Shown in pieces: positions 38,965-50,070 of a stretch of 64,000 nt of DNA. Position 1 is the stretch's first letter. Every line of letters starts with the position of its first letter. The notes below the pieces were generated by a model. The model worked only from the letters and a program-made list of their open reading frames with translations, did no database searches and was not told the DNA's origin. Source of the DNA: Sitta carolinensis. Taxonomy: Eukaryota > Chordata > Aves > Passeriformes > Sittidae. The DNA is taken from positions 25,390,001-25,454,000 of the forward strand of contig CM063288.1 of the NCBI GenBank assembly GCA_032173965.1. The letters are read 5' to 3'. The position numbers and the translations under genes are program-made.

Positions 38965-41900
38965 GGAGTATTTTTATATATGTACATATAAATATAAAAA
39001 GGTTATTTTGAGACTTTAGCATCTCTACGTGTATGGAACAAATGGTTAAATATAAATATGTCTGCAGGACAATATACTGTTAGTCACTGATTCAGTAAGT
39101 TGCTTAGACTGGAGGAAACCAGTAAGTTTTAAATTAACTCAATGTGTGAATCTTTTGCAAAGTAAATAAATTTGCAGACCCCAAAGTTTAGGAGGAATAC
39201 TTAACTCCCTGCAGGAATGAAAGTGCCTTTGATCTAAACAGGCAATGTAATTCTTAGTACCTTGTATTCAAGGGCTGTGTTCCAAGCTGAGGAAGCTGTA
39301 TGCTAATCACAGAGTGTGCTTCCCTGGGACATTGTGGAAGCATCTTGGGAAAATACTGTGTGAGTGATCTCTGAGAGCATTCAGGTCCTTGACAAGCTGT
39401 AGATTTGCTCTCTCGTGGGACCCCACTATTGGACTTATGTGACGATTTCTGATTTCTGGGAGTATAATAGAGAATATGTTTTCTACTTTAATTTTAGCAA
39501 AGTATTTCCCCTGTAACATTTTCCTTTCCTTTTTAGTGTTTTTCCTTTCAAGCAGAGTGCAGCAGAAGCTATATTTCAATATCTCTTCTTTGTACCATAT
39601 TTTCAAGAAATTAATCATTGTCTCATCTCTTGATATCCATGTGAATTGCTGGTGAGTCTGTATACCACCATTAGACAGAAGAAGGATCTGCGACTATTTA
39701 CATTAATACCTAAAGGGCACTAATCTTATATTGAGAGATGTGTCTGGGAGCTTGGTGTTCATGTTCTTTAATGGTTGTTGTAAGCTTAGTGTTCAGCCAT
39801 TGACAAAGACACACAGTAAAGATGTGCGCCTCAGACAGCTGGAGAAAAAGTTTTAAGTTTCCCTTGTATGCTTCTGTTTATTTCATAGAGTAGGCTCTGT
39901 CAGTTTTTTCCATGTTAACATGGCTTGGTTAATGCTTCTGAGACACATAGGGCTTTGACTGTTTATACTGTTGGCCACTGTATTGTGTAGATGTGCCTGT
40001 GCATTCAGGAGTACAGGAAATGCTATAGCTGTTCTAGAAAGATTTAGTCAAAGCTAAAAAAAGTCATCTAACAGTGCCATCTGTCTTGTGACTCTCTCAT
40101 CTATGCATTCTTCAGGCTCCAGCATTACTTGCACACAGAATCACATTCTGATTGTTGTCTCTCTAGCATTGCAGTGAGAGGGTGCTCTAAATATTCATAA
40201 TGTTATGTATATATCATTAGAAATCCTGGGCTTTAAGCACACTGTCATCCATTGTTCAGTAAACACAATTACATTGCCCTATCGTTCATCTCTAATGAAT
40301 CCATGCTAATTGATTAATCACTGCTGTTGCTCTTCTATGATAATCCCATATGAGGAATAGTAGTAATGTAACTAGCAATTACTTACATACATTGCACACG
40401 GAGTAAAACTTAACATAATACACTGTAATAATAATACATAATGCACAGGGCAGTGATCCTGCAGATGAGCAGGAGCAGAGCAGTGCCACAGCCAGGCCTT
40501 GGGTTCCATGGCAGGACTGTCCCTTGGCAGGAGAGGTGGCCAGGTGGACTGGACCAATCCAGTGGTCTTGGGGTGTGTGACCCAGGGCTTACTGGTACAG
40601 GGACCATGTCAGGCTATTCCCGATGAGTGGGGTGTTACAAAAAGGCATGTCTAAGGAGATGGGGCAGTCCTTTTCATAGTTTCCTCTGGTATTGGTTACT
40701 GAGGTGACTCCCTTCTTGGCTTAAATATAGCTACAGCTGTGACTGCTGTAGTAAGAGAGAAAGCATTCTTACACCATTGCAGCATCTTCCTGATGCCACT
40801 GTTCCAAAGCAATGAGTAGAAATTTCTGATCCAAGTCAAAGCTTAACATAGGCTGGGAGTGGTGCCTGGTAGGCTGATGGTAACAATCTCACTGTTACAG
40901 AATCAATGGATTCCTGCTGACCAGCATAGAGTGTTTAAGGCATCTCATTATTTGTGCCATTCCCAAAGGGAATTAACAGTGACTATCAAATGCAGTCTTT
41001 AATGACACCCTTTTTAACTTTGAAAATGGATTTGATTTTTAAATTTTGGAAATCCCTGTTGTTCACTCCCACTGTCATTGATGGTGGTGAAGATATGTGT
41101 AGTTTTAATTTTGATAAAAGAACAGGTGAAATCAGTAAAGAATTTATTGCAAGGAATAGAGATGCAAGGTTAAAGTATCACTTTACATCGAGCTCTTAGA
41201 TAATAGACATTTTTTAGAAGCCTTTCAGATAACATTGAGGGAATATTGTAACAAAAGCAGAAAGTTTTGATTCAGTAGTGCAATTACATTTGTAAAGTTT
41301 TCTTTATTGTGCATTAGGTTTATGGGATTTTTTTTTTAAGTATTCAGAATTAGTATCTTTATGTGGTGGGAATAAAATTCAAATTTTATTTGTGGGAGTA
41401 GTAGGAATGTGCCATCATACATAATAATGTCTAGATGAGATTTTGATGTCCTCTAAGTACTACTTTTATGAAGAAGTTATTCTGATATGATGCATAGTGG
41501 GTTAAGAGATTTTTTTCTTTACTTTAAAAAAGGAATGTAAGCAGTTTCTCTCTAAACAAAGAAGAAATTAGTCCAAATGCATCTTCGTAGTTTGCAAATC
41601 TCTTGTAAAATGTTTTGTCAATTAAAGAACTTGGGAGGCTTCAAGCAGTGAGTCAACCCAGGAAGGGTCATACTGATGTTCTCTTAGTCTGAGAAAATTT
41701 GGTAGATTTTCTGGTAAAAACATTAAATTTTTCCCCTTTTTTGCAATGTTTATTGCCCAGTGGCAGTTTCCAACCAAAAGAAGGGATTAATGTGCATTTG
41801 TGGAGCTAATGATAGTGCACTTTCAAGTGATGCTTGTTGCCATGGGAATAATTGCTTACAAATAATTTATATAGTAACTCAGATGTCCAAAGTTTGTGCA

Positions 41901-44622
41901 CCTTTTATAAACGTGTATTTTTGTCTCCAAATGGATGATACAGAAAAAATTAAATTTTGTCTTGGAAACATCTGCTTCTTTTCTGCCTTGCACTGTTGTT
42001 ACCACTGCTAAAGAATCTTTATAAATAAAAGGCCACCCATTTATTTCTGGACAGTAAATTTAGCAACAGTCCTTAAAATATGAAAGTATAATAAAAACAT
42101 TACAAGGTAAATAAAATAATACTAATGTCCTAGCAGATAGCCAAAATATTTTGAGTGCTCTAAACATGGCTTAGTTCAAATTAATAATCTTGCTCAAATT
42201 GCAAAGATGCAAATGCTACAGATTCAGGAACAAAGTCCTGATGATATTGCTCTGTAGTGTCTCTATTGTAGGCTTGCAGTGCAGGCCTCAGCAGAGAGCT
42301 CCTAGGCAATTAAAACCATCATGATAAATGGGGAGAGAGCTAATAAACATCTCCTCTTTTTTAAAGGTGACAGTGATCATATGGCTGGCCAGTTAACTGC
42401 ATGTTTTAGATAATTATTCCAGTATTGACAGCTCCTAAAAGTTGTCAACTTATACCATATTACTTATGTTTCCAGTAGTTGGTTGGTGTTGGTGTGTGCG
42501 TTATTTGGTTTGGATTGTTTTTTTGTTTTTTTTTACCTGTAGTGGAACATTTCAGTTTATATTAAGAGTTGGTTCTTGGCCAGTAGAGGTGCCAAATCCT
42601 AATATTTATCGATATGCCATCAATGCTTTTAAAAGCTGCTTTCTGCTGTTTTGGAAAAGGCATTGCTCACACCTCAGCCTAGAAATTGTTAAAAATGTTG
42701 GGCCTAAGTCCAGAATTTTATGTGTAAGAAAGCTACTTCTGGAGACTTAACTGAGGTATTTTTTACATTTTTCTTTTGCTCTCAGGCCTTCACAAATTCA
42801 AGTATTCAGGCACTCCAGCTGCACCTCCTCATTCCCTTCACCCATGCAAAACAACTGCCAAGGAAGATGTGAACTTTCCAGTACTGTTACAGCTAGCAAA
42901 ATTTTTTTCTCAGTGATAGATAAGTTTTTCATATGAGGATTCTTTGGAGTTTTCTTGACAAAATCATATGTTGTGGTTGCCACAATATATAACAATTTTG
43001 ATCCCTGGGCCTAAAGTAATCCTTGGTGCTCTTTAAAATAAAGAACTTACTGTTTGTGTAGGACCATAAGCAAGCAGAGAATGCTTCTCAGCTAGATTTT
43101 TGAATGATTGGGATGAAACAAGTTGGGAGTAGGTATAGCAGGAAGAGTCAGGGAGAACATTCTGAAGGTTGATGCTGGCAAGGTGTGTTTCACATGCACA
43201 AGTTGGACCTGTCCAGAAGAGCTCAGTGGGAGTGCAGAGGAGGGAACCTGGCTGGTGTAGCTGGTGTCCCTGAAGCTCTCCTGGTTTTGGTTCCTGCTGA
43301 TTCTGGCGCTCTCTGGGAGATGTGTTTGATACTAACAACATCTTCCTGATGCAGGAGGCAGGGACTCCAAGGCATCTGCTGGTTTGGGGCCAGTAGTAAC
43401 TAGGAGGGTGTAGATGAGGTTGCCTCCCACACTTAACCCTGGAGCTGGGTACCATTCTCTGGTGTCGTGGGCTCAGCACATCCTATTTGCTCCTGAGAAT
43501 TTGCCCTCATGTTATTCTGACTTAATTTGTTGACCACTGAGCTAAAGCATAAGCAATAACTTTTCAAATGTGTGTCTGTGTATGTGTGACGTTCCTGTCC
43601 CCCTTTTCCTAAAGATACTGAACACTTCCCTTGGGCTGCATGTGTGATACAGTTGCTCCGAATCTACTTCAGTGCTGACTCAGCCAGAGTACTTGGCTGT
43701 GCTGGGGACAGGGATTTCAGGCATCTCAGTGTTTGCACTGCACAGAGGAGTATGTAGTCCACCAGTGCAGTCCAGCTGTGATGATGATCCTCAGCAGAGA
43801 GCTCGTTGTTAACAAAAAATTTGGGGGAATAATTTTGTACTCCAGACTGATTCTCAGGGGAGTGTCCATTTATGCCCCGGGTTTAAAATAACCTTTTAAA
43901 TGCCAAGACCACAACTCACTACAATATTCAAGAAATCCCTTGGTAGTTGAGGGGAAAAATATTGCTGTTGTGGTTCCCGAAACTGTCATGTAATTGCTAA
44001 AAGCCGTACTATATTATGACTTTTCTTTGTGCTCTGCTAATTAAACATGAATCCACTTGGATGTTATTAAAAATATCTGAAGACATACAGCTATTCTTAT
44101 GTTGAAAAATATCTTTTACCAGTCCAGTTGAATACATTTCAATTGACAGGATTGAAAGAGGCTGTGTGATTCTTATTTTCATGATAGTTGACTGCCTTAA
44201 AACCATCTTTAGCAAGTGATTAATTGCATTTGTAGATATGGCACAATTGCATCAATTACCCATTTCAAATTAATTTCATTCTGAATAGTTGAGAGGATGA
44301 TGTAGTTTAATCAGTAAGTGAAATGGAAGTATTGTAAGCTGTTTAGAAATACTTCCCACGTTCTATGGCACAGTGATTTCAATCGAGCAGACCGCTGGAA
44401 AAATAAGAAATACACAGTAACAAACATTAATACTTTTCCTTCAGTTTAGCAGCATTTCGTTAGCCTCCTTTGCATTGGCTTCCACCCTTGATGTATTGAT
44501 GTTAGCAATAGTGTGAATTATATTTTATTATGCTTATTTAGAAGGAAAAAAGGAAAGCTTTGTTAAATCTGGAACTTTTTGAGGCATTGTTATACTTATA
44601 TCATTCTTGCTTATATTTTAGG

Positions 44623-45143
44623 AACTGGTTTTGGGTGTTATGTGGAGCTGTGTCGACTGGAAGATTTGAAGTTTGTCTATTATTATCTTGGTAATGAAAG
44701 ATTAGCCAAGCAAATGAAACGCAGATGTTGACACCAACTTCATACCTAATCCTTGAATGACTGTGAACAACACCCAGAAAAACAAATGATGCCTGACACA
44801 ATTGCTCACCACCCACTGACTGATGTTCAGCCTGAGTAGTGATTGGCCTCTCCCAGCCAGCTCCCCCCAGTTTATGTCCTGGCCCTGGTGTTCTAGGCTG
44901 TGGAGTATCCCCTTGGCCAGTTGGGCTCAGCTCCCCCAGCTGTGCTCCCTCATGGCTTCTGGTGCACCCCCTCTCTGGCAGAGCATGGGAAACAGAGAAG
45001 TCCTTGACTTAGAGTAAAGCACTACTCAGTAACAACCAAAATATCAGTAGTCTATCAACATTATTCTCTCACTAAATCTCAAGCATAATACTGTGCCAGG
45101 TACTAAGAAGAAAATTAATTCTGTCCCAGTCCAAACCAAGATT
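44623..45143 (-). mobile_element. Endogenous retrovirus LTR, probably solo, antisense and decayed
   Basis: Read on the minus strand, the element starts near 45143 with CTTGGTTTGGACTGGGACAG and continues with ATTAATTTTCTTCTTAGTAC. It then has TCAAGGACTTCTCTGTTTCC, a GGCCAAGGGGATACTCCA block, an altered TATA region (GGACATAAACTGGGGGGAG) and GGTGGTGAGCAATTGTGTC. This order matches, from memory, an LTR family abundant in songbird and other bird genomes. The end beyond about 44800 no longer follows that family closely, so the 3' boundary is uncertain. No gag, pol or env sequence is visible on either side, so I infer a solo LTR. Its identity to the family looks low, which suggests an old insertion. 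Confidence 0.75.
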
Positions 45144-47885
45144 CCTCAGTTACAAAAGTTTTCTCTTACACAGAGGTGTTACTGCTACAGTTATAGTACA
45201 GGTCTCTGCTTACTGGAAGCTTGTTATGTATTTCACTTGCCATATTGTTCCCTGGCCTAGGGATAACCTAACTCTGTACATGGAAAGTAATAAGGTAAAC
45301 GTTTTCTTTATGAAGGGTTTTAGTGCTACATCTTCAATTTGGCCCATTGTGGATTTATGGTTAAAAGGAGGAAGAAAGATACTAATTTTCAGTCTGAAAT
45401 ATTTTGAAAGCTTGTGGTGTGCTGCAGTCTTCTTTTTGAAAACTGAGGCTGATGAGTATCATAATGAAGGGCAGTGGTTATTGTGGTCGAATGAAGTTTC
45501 TTAGCCATTTTAGGAACACACAACTTGTATTTGGTCCCAACAGACCAAGTGAGCCACAGAGAAGCTTTTTGGGCCTAAAAAGTCATGTACAGTTGGCCAG
45601 AACTTGAAAACAGCGTAGAATGTGACTGATGGGCATTACAGCAAGATATGTATAACTTTGGTTCAGATAGGATTATCGTACTTTAACCTGTCCTTGGTTA
45701 CATGATTTCTGAACAACAAGGGGCCTTTATGCATGTGTTCTGTGAGTTATGTGGTCTTCTGTATGCAATGTCAGGTATTGCATTTGTTGTTCTAGGTAAA
45801 GGTAAACAACTTTGTAACATGGGCTAATTGGTTTGGAATATTTATGAAAGTGTTGATTTTTAAAGCTAAATATAGTGCTATAGCTTTTTAAACTCATTCT
45901 GGCTGTCAGAAATGCTCACATGATCCTCAAAGTGTTGCTAAAAATGTTCAGTTTTTAAATACGGTAATTAAAATTGTCTGTTGTGAGAGCAGTAGATGAG
46001 ACATTTCCTGCATTTGTAAACTAAGCATCCCTTTCACCCCCAGGTTTCCTTGAATCTCACTGTTTATGTTGGTGGGATCTGAACTCTTACTGAACCTTCT
46101 TGGAAGAAGGTTTACTGTTGGCCAAGGAGGGAGAGGGAGCTCTGCAGCCTGCCACCCTTCTCCATGACCTTCTGCTCTTTGATTTGGATACTTTTCCTTT
46201 GTTTTAAAGAGCTGAAGCCCTCAGGGAATACAGTAGTGGAAACTGGAACTTCAGACGTACATTTTCACTTTTAACTTTGTCATTAGAAGAAAGTCTCAGA
46301 TAAAGATACTTTCCCTTGGGTATACCAAGCTGTTTGAGTTCTAATGTGAGTAGATACATGTATTTCTTCTATAAATAGATCTAACCTAAGTTTTCTTGCT
46401 GAGCTAGGTGGTATAGTCTACTCTTGTGCAAACTTCAGCTGCAGGAGAACCTGAACAAAAGATTTGTTTTCGCTAAAATGGAATTCAAAACAACACTCTA
46501 GCCAGAGTTTAGGTAGCAGACAGATGTAGTGCAGTTTTTTTCAAGATATCAAATGTCCAGATTTTTGGGGTTGCAATGATGGTGAGAAAACAGAGCTGTG
46601 GGACTGATGAGCAGCCTGGCTGTTGGCGCAGCCACTGCTCTGTTGGCTGCTCAGGGCTGCACCCTTGGTTTGTAATGCAAACTATTGCTCTGCATATTTT
46701 CAGTTAATTCTGTCTCTCTCTGTCTCTTTTCCTAGCCAAGAATGGATATGTTCATGTCTCTGACCAATAGTGCCAATATTGCTTTTCCCGCCAATATTTT
46801 GTGGGTTTTATGAAATAAACCTTCTCAGAAATTAATAAACCATAGACTTGGTCATACTCCCCAAGCTCAATCAGACCATGACTGACTACATCATATTCAT
46901 TGCTAGGGCTAACATATGCCCATTCTGACTGTTGAATTGGGAAGACTGGATGTTCACAAAGTAGAAAATGTCACTACTGGTGCATGCTCTGTCACTCCTT
47001 CTATTGCCTCATGTACATGTTTACCTAACTTGAGAGCGGTCACATAATGAATACATGGTTCTTTCAAGCATTTGGGTTGCAGTTGTTTTGCAGAGGGTTA
47101 TTATTTAATGGAATCGCTCTCTTCTGCTTACCCCTAATTTGAAGAACATGCTCTTTGTAGCACTAGGAAGAGTTGCTTAATTCAAATTATCCCTATGTAA
47201 ATAAATTTTAAAACTTCCACTGTTCTTAGATGCATATGCTTCCTTGGCTTTTGTTTTTACCACACCATTTTGCATTTTATTCCTATGTCCTAAGTGAAAA
47301 CTGCAATTCTGTCACAGTAAATCTGTTACAGTGTCAGCTGAATTTGAGTCGAGGTTTGTTAGTCAGTATCCTTAATTCTGCTAATATTGAGAAACTGACA
47401 GTCAATCTTTAAAAATTGAACAAGAGATTGAGCATTTTTGTCTGTATTGGATCATTGTCTTTTGACAGTGTCTTTAATTGTGCATTTTTGGTTTACTATT
47501 ATCTGCTTGTTTGTCAGGAGATGATCTGTTTAAATTTACTGTGCTTCTAATGTAATGCTCAAGTATGAAAGGAATTTGTCCATTTATAGTGATTGTTACG
47601 TGACTGGAGCTCTAATGTCATTCTCAGAGAGCTTACTTATAATGTCAGTGTTATGATTCATGTTTCCTTGATCAGTTAAGCCTTTAAATATATCTGGCTT
47701 TGTGTTTATTGACTTGAGCATGTGCTAATCTGTGATATGTGGGAGCACTATACTCCTGCAAATCTAAACAAGCAGTGGTGAGCAGGATGGAGGCTCTGAC
47801 ACTGAACTTTTTCTGAAATCCTTCAGCACACTTCTCTGCAGTCAGGAGAGGATAACTTTTCTTTAGAAGCTTTTACCTTTAAATT

Positions 47886-47962
47886 GAAACAAGCAAAACC
47901 CCTACACCACAACAAACAAACACACACACAAACCTAAAAAAACCCCTATAAACAAAGAAACC
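47886..47962. repeat. A/C-rich low-complexity tract with (CA)n core
   Basis: The tract consists of irregular AAAC, ACACAC and AACCCC blocks with little T or G, much like the tract at 14180-14262. Confidence 0.8.
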
Positions 47963-48564
47963 AAAAATCAAGCTGTAAGTGTTATGGACTCCAAGCTTCA
48001 TCCTGTTGAATGGGAAGTAGACGACAAGCATGGATGTAATCTCACCACAGCAAAAACAACAGTAACCAAAAGCCCAGAAATAGAGAAATAGCATAGCTTG
48101 TGTACATGGCAGGGGAGGATTCAGATGACAAAACAGTTCTGAGGCATGAGTAGCATGTTCTCTGTCAAGTACTGTGTTGCAGCCAGTGTCTGGGAGAAAA
48201 GGGTCTAGTTAATCACAACCCTGAATCTGCTCATGACATGACTTTTAACTTTCCATAAAGAAGAGCCTTTGTAGCACCAGTATTTTCAGTGGCAGACTAA
48301 GAGAGGTAAGCCTCGTTGGGAGAATTATTGTTTGAGGGTTTGTCTGCTTCTAGCATCTACTGCTACCAAGACACTTTTTTAAAGCTTTTGTTGAGAGGAA
48401 GATTTAACATAGGAGGGCTGTGTGTATAATTTCTGTTGGTAATGCACTGCTTGAGGTAGAACTCTTGATACATGAGATTAGAATGGAATATGCTTCATGT
48501 AACAAGGATTGTTCCTTGACATGTGGTTCCACTGTGAAAAGTGATTGGAAGAGGTGGCACATAC

Positions 48565-48945
48565 TCAATACACAGCTTTTAAAAGTGGTTCTTTATTAGT
48601 GACAGAAGTTCGCTTGGAGTGAACTGTATTGGTCTTGCAGTTGAAGGCAAGTCTGTTGGCTTCTGCTCTAGTTAACACACAAAGAGCATCGCTACCCAGT
48701 ATTACAGGTTCAAAAGCACCATGTGAACCAAAAGGGATCCAGCTTGCTTTGTATCTCAAGGGTTTGCTTGCAAGGCTGCTCGTGATTTTGAAGTGCAAGG
48801 CATCCCACACTTGCCTCCAACTCTCTTGATACTTATAAACTAAAAATAAGTTCTGCAAATCTTTGAGGCACTGGAAACACCAAACCTTTAAAGCTGTCTT
48901 TTGAACAGAACCATCTTTTGAGAGAAGCTCAAACTTCTAATAACC
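48565..48945 (-). pseudogene. Unidentified minus-strand protein-like frame, possibly a retrocopy or fossil exon
   Basis: The minus strand is open from just after a TAG near 48946 down to a TGA at 48565, about 125 codons. The conceptual peptide looks like a real globular protein rather than random intron: blocks include FELLSKDGSVQKTALKVW, YQESWRQVWDALHFKI and ASWIPFGSHGAFEPVILGSD. I do not recognise the family. The first in-frame ATG is late, so it is more like an internal fragment than a complete gene. The TTATTAG in front of it could be a weak splice acceptor. There is an AATAAA on the minus strand near the end of the frame, but no poly(A) tract follows. It lies 1 kb upstream of, and opposite to, the PARD3B exon at 49979. 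It could be a decayed retrocopy, part of a DNA transposon or ERV protein, or chance. Confidence 0.3.
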
Positions 48946-49091
48946 AGTGTAGAACTTTTATTGAAAATTAAATTACCTATCTAGTTGGCCTTGTTCTTTG
49001 AAATTAATTTATAGCATTGCTACCTTTTGCCTTGAGACAACTTAATATGGCAAGTGTATACACTGGAAAACTGCACCACTGCAACAACGAC

Positions 49092-49106
49092 AAAAAAAAA
49101 AAAAAA
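49092..49106. repeat. A15 homopolymer
   Basis: An uninterrupted run of 15 A residues between the minus-strand frame at 48.6-48.9 kb and the PARD3B exon at 49979. On the + strand it ends no recognisable retroposed body. Confidence 0.95.
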
Positions 49107-49978
49107 TTACTAACTTTAGCCTTTATCTAGTTAAGATCAGGCTCTGAATTGAATTCTCTTTGTGTGTTGACAGCTGAAGATTTATGTCTTCCAGCTCTGT
49201 TCCTGTTGCAGAGTTGACAGTAGTGACCTTTCTAAAAAAGGTCTTTATTACGGATTTTGCTCTGTTTACATTGTTGCCATAAGGGTTGGGATGAAGTACA
49301 GTATGTTAAAGCTAATACATCACCTGCTGACAGTGGTCTTATCTCTTTGGTAACTATTTCCCTCTCCCAATATGAAAAAAAATGCAAACATTGAGTGCAA
49401 GGATCACAAAAAGAAACTTAAATAATAGTTTTCAAGAGCTTTAGCATTGGTGTCTGGATTCTGTGTGCCCTGAATTTTTGTATCTGATTGTCCAAATGGC
49501 TGCATAATTTCTTTTTCTGGGAAGCTACTCTGAAAATATGTCTTTGCCAGATAAATGCTGCCAAGGGATAGAGCACAAAAAAAGCTGTTGGGTTTATTCA
49601 AGGTCTGTGTGAACTCTTGGGAGAAAGGAGGCAGCTCAGAGTGGGAGACAGTGGCACTCAGGTTAGATTGGCAGATAAGTAAGTAAAGCAGTACAACTTT
49701 ATAGCATTAAGTAGTACAACATTAAGCTCCTCCAGTGGAAGGGTAGTGAGACTGGCATGAGGAACCAGACTTTAGATAACTTCCTGTTTCTCCAAATGCT
49801 GCTGTGTCACAGGTGCTCCATCCAGAATGGGTCTTTCAGTCCTCACTGTCAGTGAGATGATATTATTTTATGACTGACTTTCTCTTCCAAATACAGACTT
49901 AAAAACATAAACACAGCATTGTTCTATATACATGATTATGTACATAGTTTTAATATGTGCTTTGAAATCTCTCAACAG

Positions 49979-50070
49979 GGTGCTTCTCAGGCATCCTTTC
50001 AGGATGAGGAGATGAACCTCACTGGACCCACAGAACTGCTGTTGGCTCAGAGGGCCCGGCTCCCTAGCAG
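49979..50070 (+). CDS. PARD3B: PARD3B internal exon: variable linker before PDZ1
   Basis: This 92-bp exon (phase 0 to 2) encodes GASQASFQDEEMNLTGPTEL and then LLAQRARLPS, with the last serine codon completed by the next exon. I identified it by phase and position as much as by sequence. The exon at 20785 leaves phase 0, the exon at 60111 needs phase 2, and this is the only open AG...GT segment between them that fits both and also aligns. The recalled human PARD3B linker shares the TELL core and the spacing to the DMT/EMT start of PDZ1, but few other residues. The acceptor is TCTCAACAG and the donor is AGCAG|GTAGGA. It has no known domain and is probably a disordered, Ser/Gln-rich spacer. An avian transcript read would settle it. 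Confidence 0.85.

Larger units (their letters stand above)
20892..49978 (+). other. PARD3B: PARD3B intron (29.1 kb)
   Basis: The donor is GTAGGT and the acceptor is CTCTCAACAG. This is the largest intron in the window. It carries CR1 fragments at 24395-25096 (+) and 26545-26863 (-), a 43-bp tandem duplication at 24239-24324, an ERV-type LTR at about 44623-45143 (-), a GC-rich patch at 32860-33175, simple repeats, and a minus-strand protein-like frame at 48565-48945. The remainder is AT-rich and unremarkable, apart from blocks that look like conserved noncoding DNA and are described as findings. Confidence 0.85.
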
